Assembly (NCBI GenBank): GCA_023229135.1
Contig: JALNZT010000001.1
Location: forward strand, 202,174-266,173
DNA: 64,000 nucleotides
DNA from: Bacteroidales bacterium
GTDB taxonomy: Bacteria; Bacteroidota; Bacteroidia; Bacteroidales; F082
Direction: 5' to 3'
Shown here: positions 42,877 to 51,495 of the stretch, piece by piece
Layout of the letters: each line of letters begins with the position of its first letter
Position numbering within the stretch: the first letter of the stretch is position 1
Notes under the pieces: model-generated
Database searches by the model: none
What the model was told of the DNA's origin: nothing
Seen by the model: the letters and a program-made list of their open reading frames with translations, nothing else
Translations under genes and position numbers: made by a program

Positions 42877-42955
42877 AAAGCCACACACATTGCCAAGCCG
42901 CTCAAACCAGCCGTGCCAGCCAAAGCTTGTCAATAAGTGTGTCTTTCCCAACGCA
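42877..42955 (+). repeat. 3' shell hairpin of the restriction-modification cassette
   Basis: CACACA-CAT-TGCCAAGC pairs with GCTTGTC-AATAAG-TGTGTC, and the element ends TTTCCCAACGC. It lies 14 bp after the last stop and 20 bp before the attC. It is the most diverged of the three 3' elements. Confidence 0.65.
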
Positions 42956-42974
42956 GGGACGAAAAGAAAGCACG

Positions 42975-43111
42975 GGCATACAACATTGTATAAAAGCAAT
43001 AGCGGGTGAAGTGGTAAAATCTAGGTCTGTGCATTTAATAAACTTTGTTGGTGGTGGACAGGAAATCGCTTTGAAATCCGCTACTGCTCTTATACTTGAC
43101 CGTTATAGGGC
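42975..43111 (+). repeat. attC site 3 (restriction-modification cassette)
   Basis: R'' GGCATACAAC (42975-42984) is perfectly complementary to the cassette start GTTGTATGCC 6 kb upstream. Inner arms TATAAAAGCAATAGCGG and CCGCTACTGCTCTTATA pair well. Junction GTT at 43102. Confidence 0.85.
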
Positions 43112-43145
43112 ATTTTAAAAAAGGCGAACGAACAGGCATAAGTAA

Positions 43146-44072
43146 ATGAAAAGAATTAAAGCAAATAAAGTTTTGTTTATTAAACTCGGACAAGGTGGAA
43201 AGTTTGAGAAAGAATGTATTGAAAACAACCAAACTTTGCGACTTGGATATAGAGAAGTTGACCACGAACTTTGTATAACAGGACAATGGGACAGGGTTCA
43301 TGACTATTTCACAACCGAAGAAAATTCAAAAACATTTGTAGCGACAAGTCATTCAAATCAAATCAAACAGTTTTATGAAGAAGACGAAAAAACACTTTGG
43401 ATAACTTTTTACGCGAACAAACTTTGGTGGTGTTTTTCTAGACCTGAAATAACTTTGCTTGCAGACAAAACCAAAACAAGACCTGTAATTGGCAAATGGT
43501 CTGACAAGGACATTAACGGGAATGTTTTACTTGCTGGAAATATCAGCGGAAAACTTTTAAAAACACAAGGGTTTCGAGGGACAATTTGCAGTGTGCCGGA
43601 AGAAAAATACGCACTTGCCAAAATCAACTGCGAACAAATGAAAGAAGTTGTTGAAGTTGAACAAGCAATGTTTAATCTCAAAACTAAACTGACTTTCTTA
43701 ATTCAGAATTTACAATGGAAGGACTTTGAAACGTTGGTGGACTTGATTTTTAGGCAAGCAGGCTGGCAAAGAGTTGGCGACACGGGAAAAACGCAAAAGA
43801 CATTAGACCTTGAACTTTTTGCACCAGTAACAGGAGAAAGAGGCATAGTTCAAATCAAGGCACAGTCTGACTTACAACAGTTTTTAAATTATCAAGAACA
43901 ATTTGCGACTATGAACGACTATGAAAAATTCTTCTATGTTGTTCATACTGCCAAAAACAACTTGACTACTTACGAAAACGAAACAGAAACAAAGCTTTAT
44001 CTTGTTGACAAAGTTGCTGAATTGACAATATCAGCAGGACTAGTAGATTGGGTTATTAAAAAGACTTCATAA
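43146..44072 (+). CDS. Cassette 4: Mrr-like restriction endonuclease
   Basis: The 308 residues have an N-terminal region of about 180 residues (WDRVHDYFTTEENSKTFVATSHSNQIKQFY), perhaps a DNA- or base-recognition domain. A C-terminal restriction endonuclease fold follows: WKDFETLVDLIFRQAGW, Asp221 and Glu223 in TLDLELF, and Gln236-Ile-Lys238 in IVQIKAQ. The D...QxK triad is the Mrr type. Enzymes of this family often cut modified DNA. It stands alone in its cassette, 43 bp from the junction, so it depends on upstream transcription or a very short promoter. Confidence 0.8.
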   Translation: MKRIKANKVLFIKLGQGGKFEKECIENNQTLRLGYREVDHELCITGQWDRVHDYFTTEENSKTFVATSHSNQIKQFYEEDEKTLWITFYANKLWWCFSRPEITLLADKTKTRPVIGKWSDKDINGNVLLAGNISGKLLKTQGFRGTICSVPEEKYALAKINCEQMKEVVEVEQAMFNLKTKLTFLIQNLQWKDFETLVDLIFRQAGWQRVGDTGKTQKTLDLELFAPVTGERGIVQIKAQSDLQQFLNYQEQFATMNDYEKFFYVVHTAKNNLTTYENETETKLYLVDKVAELTISAGLVDWVIKKTS

Positions 44073-44091
44073 TGACAAGAGAGAGAAAAAC

Positions 44092-44229
44092 GCCCTATAA
44101 CACGCAATAAAAAACATAGGGCGGAAAGTGCTAAATTTAAACGACATAACATTTAATAAACGGCTCGGTAACTTGATAGGTTAGTGCTTCGAAATGCCCT
44201 ACGTTTCTTATTGCCAACCGTTGTAGCAC
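44092..44229 (+). repeat. attC site 4 (Mrr-like cassette)
   Basis: R'' GCCCTATAAC (44092-44101) complements the cassette start GTTATAGGGC exactly. Arms GCAATAAAAAACATAGGGC and GCCCTACGTTTCTTATTGC pair closely. Junction GTT at 44220. Confidence 0.85.
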
Positions 44230-44247
44230 ATTAGAAAAAGACACTAA

Positions 44248-44841
44248 ATGAAAATGACGACATACATAATCATTGGAGCAGTACTTATAATCGCTTCGGG
44301 AATATTTATAGCCTGTAAACCCAAAAATCAATCGGCTGACAATCAGGAAAACAATCAGACTGAAAACAAATCAGAACAGCAAGAAAATCCTTTCAATGGC
44401 CTCCGACAAATGGCGTTGAGTGCAACACCTGAACAACTTGGATTGGAAACTTCCGAAGAAACTAAAGTATTTGGAATTGTAATGGATTGGGATTTAGGAG
44501 ACGGCATTGCGACCGTGACAGCATACGAAACAGGAGATGCAAGTATGTACTTAGGTTCAGGTGGTGGAGTAATTGGCGGTGGACAACATGACAATGTCCG
44601 ACAAGTCGTTTTCCCTTATGTTCAGCTTGGACAAGGTTTCTTAACCAAAGCAGTAAAGACAGAATCAACACCATTACCAGACAAAAACTGCGTAAGATTC
44701 TATTTACTGACTAACAAAGGAATTTACTACGCCCAAGAAAAAATGAAGAACATTGAAAATGAAAGCTCTGATTGGTTAGGACTCTTTGAAGAAGCGAATA
44801 AAGTACTGACTGAATTACGATTGACAACAGAAAAAAAATAA
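44248..44841 (+). CDS. Cassette 5: lipoprotein-like protein, unknown function
   Basis: A 197-residue protein with a lipoprotein-type signal (IIIGAVLIIASGIFIAC, Cys23) followed by an Asn/Gln/Glu-rich linker and a folded domain from about residue 50. The domain has VFGIVMDWDLGDGIATVTAYETGDASMYL and a glycine cluster (SGGGVIGGGQH), then VRFYLLTNKGIYYAQE. I do not recognise the family. It is probably anchored in a periplasmic membrane leaflet. The ATG is 27 bp from the junction. Confidence 0.65.
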   Translation: MKMTTYIIIGAVLIIASGIFIACKPKNQSADNQENNQTENKSEQQENPFNGLRQMALSATPEQLGLETSEETKVFGIVMDWDLGDGIATVTAYETGDASMYLGSGGGVIGGGQHDNVRQVVFPYVQLGQGFLTKAVKTESTPLPDKNCVRFYLLTNKGIYYAQEKMKNIENESSDWLGLFEEANKVLTELRLTTEKK

Positions 44842-44846
44842 TAAAC

Positions 44847-44982
44847 GTGCTACAACACAGCATATAGCTTATGGCGGGTGAACGGCTGCCAGCAAGGTTT
44901 TCGCTCCGTTACCAGCTATGGTTTCGGTGGACAGGAAAGTGCTTCGAAACCGCCACAAGCCATATGCAAAACGTTGTGCGTA
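44847..44982 (+). repeat. attC site 5
   Basis: R'' GTGCTACAAC (44847-44856) is perfectly complementary to the cassette start GTTGTAGCAC. Arms AGCATATAGCTTATGGCGG and CCGCCACAAGCCATATGC pair. Junction GTT at 44973. Confidence 0.85.
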
Positions 44983-45848
44983 ATACCAACAAAAAGAAAA
45001 AGAAAAAGAAACTAAATAAATAAACAGACAAATAAAAAATTCATGAAACATAGATTGACAATTACTTTTGCTTTGATTTTTATAGCAAACTTGACACACA
45101 GTCAGATAATTGATAGGTATGGAATTAATATTGGAACTTCATATTCTTCTCAGATTTGGGATTACAAATTGATGCCAGTTAATTCCGATAACAAATATAA
45201 ATTTGGACTTCAAGCCTTTCTTCAAGCCGAAAAAGATTTTGGAAACATTTTTGCTTTTCGCACAGAATTAGGTTATATACAAAAAGGATTTAAAAATAAT
45301 TTGGAACTTAGATTCGCAGACGGAACTTCAGCAAGGACAAATAATGATAATGTGGTTTTACATGACTTAGCATTGAATCTTGGTTTAAAAATAAAACCTT
45401 TAAAAACGAATTACTCACCATATCTTTTGCTCGGGTTACGATGTGATTACATGATTTCATATAAAGACATTGTATTCGAAGAGCAGGCATCTGGACTAAA
45501 GTTCAATATGTATGAATCAATAATTGAAGAGTTTAACAAATTTAATTTAGGTGGTTTATTCTGCTTTGGAATTGATATAAAGAATTTGATATATTTTGAG
45601 ATTGAATATAATCCAAATTTCACGAAGAGTATAGATGACACAGGATTAAGTATAAAAGATAATTGTTGGGGAGCAAAACTTGGATTGAATATTAATAAAC
45701 TGACTAAATAAAAAGGCACATACGCACAACATGCGGTAATATTTCAGGCGGCGGATATGTTTAAATAATTGGTATTTAGCTTTATATAAAGTTTTTAACG
45801 GCTGGAAAGTTTCAAGTTCCTTTGCCGCCCGAAAATATACCGCCACCG
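44974..45848 (+). mobile_element. Cassette 6: PorT-like barrel cassette
   Basis: The 875-bp cassette starts TTGTGCGTA and ends at the GTTAAC junction. The start is complementary over ten bases to its R'' arm at 45721. It holds one gene. Confidence 0.8.
45043..45711 (+). CDS. PorT-like outer membrane beta-barrel protein
   Basis: The 222 residues have a signal peptide (IFIANLTHSQ) and then about eight amphipathic strands alternating with turns: YGINIGTSYSSQIWDY, YKFGLQAFLQAEKDFGN, FAFRTELGYIQKGFKNN, YSPYLLLGLRCDY, and the last strand CWGAKLGLNINKLTK. This is the small eight-stranded barrel of the PorT/OmpA-like families of Bacteroidota. It is an outer membrane protein of unknown role, unexpected in a cassette. 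The leader of 69 bp is the longest among the single-gene cassettes before it. Confidence 0.78.
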   Translation: MKHRLTITFALIFIANLTHSQIIDRYGINIGTSYSSQIWDYKLMPVNSDNKYKFGLQAFLQAEKDFGNIFAFRTELGYIQKGFKNNLELRFADGTSARTNNDNVVLHDLALNLGLKIKPLKTNYSPYLLLGLRCDYMISYKDIVFEEQASGLKFNMYESIIEEFNKFNLGGLFCFGIDIKNLIYFEIEYNPNFTKSIDDTGLSIKDNCWGAKLGLNINKLTK

Positions 45849-45856
45849 TTAACTGC
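45721..45856 (+). repeat. attC site 6
   Basis: R'' TACGCACAAC (45721-45730) is perfectly complementary to the cassette start GTTGTGCGTA. Arms TGCGGTAATATTTCAGGCGG and GCCGCCCGAAAATATACCGC pair. Junction GTT at 45848. Confidence 0.85.
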
Positions 45857-46694
45857 AATATTAAAGACAAAAACATGATACGTTTTTTTAAAACATTTGG
45901 ACTTCTGACTTTAATGAGTTTATCAATTACAACTTTTAGTCAGACTTCTGAAATAAGTATTAAATTTATTGGAAACTGCGGACTTTACATGACTGACGGA
46001 ATTTCAAATATCTATATTGACTTTCCATACAAATCAGGTGCACATAATTACATGGAATATGACTTATCCGAGCTGGACAGTATTAAAAGCAATCCAATTT
46101 TTATTTACACACATAAACATTCAGACCATTATCCAGGTAGATTAGTTAAAAAATTGGCGAAAAGACTTAACGGGAAAATTTATACACCTTGGAATGTAAA
46201 AGACCTATCAGAACTAAACAATGAATTAAATGACTTTACAATTGATGCGTTTAAAACAAGACATAAGTTTTCAATTAATCACTATTCATATTTAATTACT
46301 TGGCATGACAAAAGAATTTTTATTTCAGGAGATACAGAACATGCAGAAACCATTGCCTCATTAAAAGACATTGATTGGGCATTTGTCCCGGCTTGGTTAA
46401 TAATGGACGCAAAAGAGAAAGGAATTAAGTTAGGAGATATTATTAAAATGTTTGCCATTTATCATATTGGGCCACAAGACAATATAAATATTACTGGAGA
46501 CAAAGTAAAAATGTTAGATAAACAAGGAGAGATTATCAAAATTCCATATTAATTAAAGAAAATACAGCAGTTAACAGCACCTATATTGCATGCCGCAAAT
46601 CCGGGTCATTAAGACAAGAATTTGTATATTTGAACATCATGAACATCAACAAACATAAAGGTACAATTGCGGCACGCAACATAGCTGCAACACG
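45849..46694 (+). repeat. Cassette 7: MBL cassette, second identical copy
   Basis: Same 846 bp as 35712-36557, from junction to junction, with four cassettes and 9.3 kb between the copies. Identity that extends over non-coding bases points to a very recent copy-and-insert event. Confidence 0.85.
45875..46552 (+). CDS. Secreted MBL-fold hydrolase (UlaG-like), copy B
   Basis: The protein is identical in all 225 residues to the one at 35738-36415: signal peptide, THKHSDH metal motif at 79-85 and GDTEH later. Since no difference is visible, both copies should be equally active; they differ only in what lies upstream. Here the PorT-like cassette precedes it, while copy A is the first gene after the recombinase. 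Confidence 0.83.
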   Translation: MIRFFKTFGLLTLMSLSITTFSQTSEISIKFIGNCGLYMTDGISNIYIDFPYKSGAHNYMEYDLSELDSIKSNPIFIYTHKHSDHYPGRLVKKLAKRLNGKIYTPWNVKDLSELNNELNDFTIDAFKTRHKFSINHYSYLITWHDKRIFISGDTEHAETIASLKDIDWAFVPAWLIMDAKEKGIKLGDIIKMFAIYHIGPQDNINITGDKVKMLDKQGEIIKIPY

Positions 46695-46700
46695 TTGGGC
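46567..46700 (+). repeat. attC site 7 (MBL cassette B)
   Basis: Same sequence as attC 1 up to the junction GTT at 46694. After the GTTGG the next cassette differs. Confidence 0.82.
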
Positions 46701-46710
46701 AACATACAAA

Positions 46711-46800
46711 AAGCCAGCCGCACAAACAGCACATTTGGTTTTTGCCGACACGAAAGCCAACGCTGAAAAAACCAAAAGAGCTGTTTTTTGCCAACGCTCG
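46711..46800 (+). repeat. 5' shell hairpin of the Wadjet-like cassette
   Basis: AAACAGC-ACA-TTTGGTTTTT pairs with AAAAAACCAAA-AGA-GCTGTTT. The element starts AAGCCAGCCGC 17 bp inside the junction and ends TTGCCAACGCTCG; GCCAACGCT also occurs in the loop. It is almost the same as the element at 52256. Confidence 0.78.
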
Positions 46801-46836
46801 ACAGAATGATAGAACAAAAGATTGAACGAAAACTAA

Positions 46837-49497
46837 ATGCTGAAAAGACTAATAATACTAAATTCTGACATTTACTCGAAAGCTGATATTGAGCTTGACG
46901 ACTGCAATTCGCTTCAAATTGTCGGACCAAACAATATCGGAAAAAGTACGCTGATTTACGCACTTAATTTCTTGTTTATAATTGACGGGCGAGAAATGAC
47001 GTTTAGTGGAAACAGAACGGGAGACAAAACTACATTCAACCACTATTTTCCTTCTATAAATTCAAGTTTTATCGTCTTTGAGATTTTCAAAAATCGCTTC
47101 TACTCTATTTTGGTCAAAAGAAATGCCGAAGGCAATCTCGACTATTATAAAATTGACAGTGAATATAAAGAAGAACATTACTTTACCAACACAACGAACG
47201 GTCAAAAACTAAAAAAGTTTGATTCATTACTTTCCGAATTTGCCACAAATGGAATTGAACACAGCAAATTCCCAAACCGTAGGGAAGTTTTCAACTTTGT
47301 CTATCAGAAAGGGAAACGAAATAATGCGGTTGTTTGGTTAAACCAAAATGTAAACCAAGATGGACGGGGAATTAGCAACAATTTTTCCAAAATCTATAAG
47401 TACCTTATAAACTCACAGCTTATAAACAACAACTCGCTAAAAGAGTCATTGATAATTGCAGATAATAAGGAAAACGAAAGCGTTTCCTTTTCAAAGAAAA
47501 ACCAAAAAGACATACAAACCTTATTGAAGCACAATCGGGATATAAAAGTTATCAAAAGTATCCAGCGTAGCTTTAATGACTTCAAAGAGTTGGTAAATCA
47601 GTATGCAGGAAAAAGTACGATACTTTCAGAGTTGATATTTGCTTTTGACCATCAATATTCATCGCTTTATTCAGAATTGGGAACTTCTGTTTCAAAAATG
47701 AAAACTGAAAGAGACAAAGATAGAACCCATTTAAACGAGACGCTCAATCCGAAAAAAGACAGGCTAAACCAAGAATTGGGTAAAATAGAAACCCAATTGG
47801 AACAAAAACAGAGAGACATTGACCAAAAAGATGAATTGGTAAAAGAAGTCAAGTCTTATGAGAGTTTACAGTTTTTAGAGCAATCCTTTCAAAATTTGGA
47901 TGCTGAAAGGAAAACAATAGAGAGCCAACTAACCCAAATTGAAAACCAAAATCTAAACAGTAAAGCAATTGAGAGCAAGATTGAAAAAGCCGACTCACAA
48001 ATCAGAAAAATCACGAGTCAAGTTAATACCTATTCCAATCAATTGATTCATCAAATTTCAGATAATCAAGATAACAAGGAATTACTGAATAGGATTCTAT
48101 CAACGGATATTTCAAGTCTATCATCTGACCACATTTCCGATAAAATTTCAAAAACGGAAAACTTGATGAAACTCTTTGACGGAGTTATCAAGTTACCAAA
48201 CGACTTGAAAGGAAAACCAATAGAATCTATTGAAGAGTTAGAAAAACAAATCAAAGAATTTGAAAAGGAAAAAAGCCTCAATGAAAAACTACTTCTAATA
48301 GCCAAGAATTTAGAGAAACATCAAAAGGATTTAGAAGAAATCAAGAAAAAAATCAAGGGTGTAACCGATAAAATTGAAAAGCTAAAACAGCTTCCAATTT
48401 TTGAGAAAGAACTTGAATCCATAAAATTGGAATTTGAAAATATACTCAAACAAAAAGAACAATCAACTAAAGAAATAAAACTGCTCAAAGAAGAAATAAG
48501 AAAGTTAGAAGAAGCGATAAGGCAAGCGGATAAAGAGATTATAAATAAAGAGAATAGAATAAAAGAAATTCAAGATTGGAAAGTTGAACTTGAACAACTA
48601 GGAATCAAACCCAAAGAATATCAGTCCACCGATTCTTTGGACAATATCTATAAAAACCTTAAACGAAACTTTGAGGAAAGAAAAGACATTAAATATAAAA
48701 AGGATAGTCTCTTTGAAAAGCTGAAATCCAAAACAGAAACTTCTTTTGCAAGCGAAACCGATTTTATAAAACACGTTGATTCGGAATTGGTAACTTTAGA
48801 CGACAAACAAAAAGCAATTGATGGCTTATTAAAAAATATTTCCACCCAATTTGCAAATCCTTGTCGAACGCTATATTCAAGGTTTGAAGAGTTTAATTCC
48901 TTTATAACCAATCAATTCAATTCTAAAATTCGGAAGATAAAGATATCGGATATCGATACGTTGAAGATAGAAATCATTGAGAATGAAAAACTCATCAAGG
49001 ATTTAAACAAAATCGTACAAATCAGGGATTTAACTTCTGAACTGATTTTTGACGACCAATCTGAAAACCTAAATACGCTCAACAAATACTTGGATAGTCA
49101 AACCACAATTTCGTTCAATGATTTGTTTGACATTAAGCTTCATCTTCATAAAAAAGGACAGCACAAAGTCGTGGACCTGAAAAACCAAATCGAATCGGAC
49201 GGAACAGACAAAATGATACGTTTGGTTCTGATTATGTCAATCATCAATCAAATCGTTGTGAAAGATGATGAAAACAAGATTGTGATATTTGTTGATGAAA
49301 TCGGAACCATTGACGAGGCAAATAGATTTGAAATTTTGAACTTCTGTAAGGAACATAACTTCATACCGATTTCAGCCGCACCACTGCATCCTTATGACGG
49401 TTTTGACAAATACTATTTGGTGAGGAGAAGCAAAGGGAAAATAGTGGTCAGCGAGAAAAATGGAAATGTTATTTTGAGAAAACCCGTTGAAGCGTAA
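46837..49497 (+). CDS. SMC-like ATPase of a Wadjet/MksB (JetC-like) complex
   Basis: The 886 residues are an SMC-type ATPase: Walker A GPNNIGKS (30-37, Lys36), a long coiled coil (about 260-720) broken near the middle, a C-terminal signature-like segment ESDGTDKMIRLVLIMS, and Walker B IVIFVDEIGT (Asp820, Glu821). Length and short arms fit MksB/JetC more than the larger MukB. Its N-terminal strand IVGPNNIGKSTLIYALNFLF is typical. With the three genes behind it, it would form a DNA-loop-extruding complex that recognises and cuts small circular DNA. Confidence 0.85.
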   Translation: MLKRLIILNSDIYSKADIELDDCNSLQIVGPNNIGKSTLIYALNFLFIIDGREMTFSGNRTGDKTTFNHYFPSINSSFIVFEIFKNRFYSILVKRNAEGNLDYYKIDSEYKEEHYFTNTTNGQKLKKFDSLLSEFATNGIEHSKFPNRREVFNFVYQKGKRNNAVVWLNQNVNQDGRGISNNFSKIYKYLINSQLINNNSLKESLIIADNKENESVSFSKKNQKDIQTLLKHNRDIKVIKSIQRSFNDFKELVNQYAGKSTILSELIFAFDHQYSSLYSELGTSVSKMKTERDKDRTHLNETLNPKKDRLNQELGKIETQLEQKQRDIDQKDELVKEVKSYESLQFLEQSFQNLDAERKTIESQLTQIENQNLNSKAIESKIEKADSQIRKITSQVNTYSNQLIHQISDNQDNKELLNRILSTDISSLSSDHISDKISKTENLMKLFDGVIKLPNDLKGKPIESIEELEKQIKEFEKEKSLNEKLLLIAKNLEKHQKDLEEIKKKIKGVTDKIEKLKQLPIFEKELESIKLEFENILKQKEQSTKEIKLLKEEIRKLEEAIRQADKEIINKENRIKEIQDWKVELEQLGIKPKEYQSTDSLDNIYKNLKRNFEERKDIKYKKDSLFEKLKSKTETSFASETDFIKHVDSELVTLDDKQKAIDGLLKNISTQFANPCRTLYSRFEEFNSFITNQFNSKIRKIKISDIDTLKIEIIENEKLIKDLNKIVQIRDLTSELIFDDQSENLNTLNKYLDSQTTISFNDLFDIKLHLHKKGQHKVVDLKNQIESDGTDKMIRLVLIMSIINQIVVKDDENKIVIFVDEIGTIDEANRFEILNFCKEHNFIPISAAPLHPYDGFDKYYLVRRSKGKIVVSEKNGNVILRKPVEA

Positions 49498-50291
49498 TGA
49501 AAGAAGTCGATTTCAGAACATATCAATTATTGCTTGTAAACAAAAGCGTTTCAAAATCGGCTATTCCGAAAAGTGTTTTGCAATCTGACACTTTTCAAAA
49601 TTTGCTTCAAGCCGAAATTCTGAAATTTTCAAAGCTTGGCAGAGGGTTTAAAGTTGAAGTTTCTAAGGAAATCGAATTTGAAAAGTTTTTTAACTCGTCA
49701 TTTCCGGAACAAGACGTTTCCAAAACCAAATCAGGAAACATTAAGAAATATAGAAATTCAAAGGCGACAAAGGTTGATAGCAGTCCAATTTTTTTGTTTA
49801 GGGGATTTTCTGTTTATCAAATCAATGAGCAGATAATTGATTTACAAAAACAAACACGTGATTTTGGGTTGTTCTCTGTAATCCCCAATTCTGTCATAGC
49901 TGATAAAATATGTTTTGTCGAGAATTTGGAAACCTTTTTGAATGCGGAAAAATTATTGGGCAACGAATTTCTATTTGTCCACAAATACGGACGAATAGGC
50001 AAAGAATCCATTTCAATGATTAAAGCAAAGGAGGTTTTGGTTTTTGTTGACTATGACTTTAACGGGCTTAACGAATATTTGAGAATCAAAGAAGTGTTTG
50101 GAAATGCAAAATTGTATTTGCCAAATAATTACAGTGAACTCTTTAAAAAGCATTCGGCATCTTTAAAAGGAAACAAAGCTAAAATGAGTAAGGCTGTTAA
50201 GACATCAGATGATTCAACAGTCGTAAAAATCAGAGAACAAGTTGCCCGAACCAATAGATTTTTAGAACAAGAAACGCTGATCAATGTTTAA
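49497..50291 (+). CDS. JetD-like TOPRIM nuclease of the Wadjet-like complex
   Basis: The 264-residue protein has a variable N-terminal half and a TOPRIM-like C-terminal domain (JetD/DUF2220 type): Glu142 in FVENLETF, GRIGKESISM, and the DxD of VFVDYDFNGLNEYL (Asp185, Asp187). In Wadjet this subunit makes the DNA cut. It is shorter than the JetD proteins I know (about 350-400 residues), so part of the arm domain is reduced. The start overlaps the SMC stop by 1 bp (TAATG) and the stop overlaps the next gene by 8 bp. Confidence 0.78.
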   Translation: MKEVDFRTYQLLLVNKSVSKSAIPKSVLQSDTFQNLLQAEILKFSKLGRGFKVEVSKEIEFEKFFNSSFPEQDVSKTKSGNIKKYRNSKATKVDSSPIFLFRGFSVYQINEQIIDLQKQTRDFGLFSVIPNSVIADKICFVENLETFLNAEKLLGNEFLFVHKYGRIGKESISMIKAKEVLVFVDYDFNGLNEYLRIKEVFGNAKLYLPNNYSELFKKHSASLKGNKAKMSKAVKTSDDSTVVKIREQVARTNRFLEQETLINV

Positions 50292-51495
50292 GTCAGAACC
50301 AAAGAGCATAGTACAATTTTTAGCAACTCATTTTGACTTGCTACGCCAACTCTTTGACATTCAGGTTAAGAATGAAATTATCTTGAAAAATCAAGTAGCT
50401 GAAACACTTGATGAATTTGGAAGCGATATAGAATCCCAACTTTTTGAGCACAAAATACTCGTTGAACAGAATGATGACTTTGTGATTAACGAACCCTATT
50501 TTGTTTTATTTGAGTTTGTCCTGCAACAATTTAAACCTTTGCTTCCTGAAGAAATTGAAAAATTTGGTCAATCTATAAGAACCTTGTTTTTGAATATTAA
50601 AGAAGGTATCAATCAAGACAAAAACATTTTGTTGGACAGAATTGAAGCTTTATCGAATGAAATCAAAAAGTTCAGAACTGCCGTAACTAACAATACAATT
50701 AGCCTTCTAAATGAATCAAGAGAGTTAAAAGCAAATACCCGAAAGATTGAATACCAAGAAAAAGTTCAAACTGCCAGATATTTAATTGATTACTATATTA
50801 TTCCCTTGAATACGATTTTGGACATCAATCACTCGCAATCGATTTATAATGAATTACTTGCAATTTCTCAATTTTCTAACAACAAACGATTTGATTATTC
50901 AGACGAAAGTATAAGAAGACAATTTGAAAAACTCTACAATCTTTTACGACAAGTCGTTAAGGATATCAGTCAACAATCGACAATCTTAAGCAACGAACTT
51001 TTGCCATTATTGGACAGAATTAGAACGGAAAGTGAATATTTACAAGGGTTTCATTTGTATCTGACAAATATGAATTGTTACAAAGGAATAAAGCCACCAA
51101 AAATATTCAGTACTTCCAGAGATAATCTATACAATCCGTATATCTACGAAAACACAAAAGAGTATTTTGAGCAATTTAAAAATGAAGAAGATGTTTTTGT
51201 TGAAGAAGAAGCCAATGATATTGAGCAATGGATATTCAATAAAAATGAGTACAAATCCCAACTAAACTCAAAGCTTCCTGTACCTGATTTCTTCTCTTGG
51301 TGCAAGAACGCAATTGAAAATGAAAAGAAAGATTTTGATATTGACAATTACTTTATGGTAACAAGTCTAATATTTGAAGAAGAATACGATATTGAACAAG
51401 AAAAGGAAAGGGAGAATATTTCTTTGAAAACAAAACAAGGAGAATTTATTATGCCCAAACTAAAAATCAGCAAAAAAGAAAATGTATCCGAATAA
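50284..51495 (+). CDS. MukF/JetA-like kleisin subunit
   Basis: A 403-residue protein. The N-terminal 90 residues look like a winged helix (IVQFLATHFDLLRQLFDI...FEHKILVEQNDDFVINEPYFVLFEF). A long helical middle (about 90-270) suits dimerisation and SMC-neck contact, and an acidic linker (FVEEEANDIEQW) leads to a C-terminal part that would bind the SMC cap. This is the layout of MukF/MksF/JetA. Direct sequence motifs are weak, so the call rests on layout and operon position between the TOPRIM gene and the small KITE-like gene. Confidence 0.7.
   Translation: MFKSEPKSIVQFLATHFDLLRQLFDIQVKNEIILKNQVAETLDEFGSDIESQLFEHKILVEQNDDFVINEPYFVLFEFVLQQFKPLLPEEIEKFGQSIRTLFLNIKEGINQDKNILLDRIEALSNEIKKFRTAVTNNTISLLNESRELKANTRKIEYQEKVQTARYLIDYYIIPLNTILDINHSQSIYNELLAISQFSNNKRFDYSDESIRRQFEKLYNLLRQVVKDISQQSTILSNELLPLLDRIRTESEYLQGFHLYLTNMNCYKGIKPPKIFSTSRDNLYNPYIYENTKEYFEQFKNEEDVFVEEEANDIEQWIFNKNEYKSQLNSKLPVPDFFSWCKNAIENEKKDFDIDNYFMVTSLIFEEEYDIEQEKERENISLKTKQGEFIMPKLKISKKENVSE

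Noticed and set aside
35712..46694. MBL copies as an insertion sequence or composite transposon
   Set aside because: No transposase or terminal inverted repeats accompany them, and borders coincide with integron junctions.
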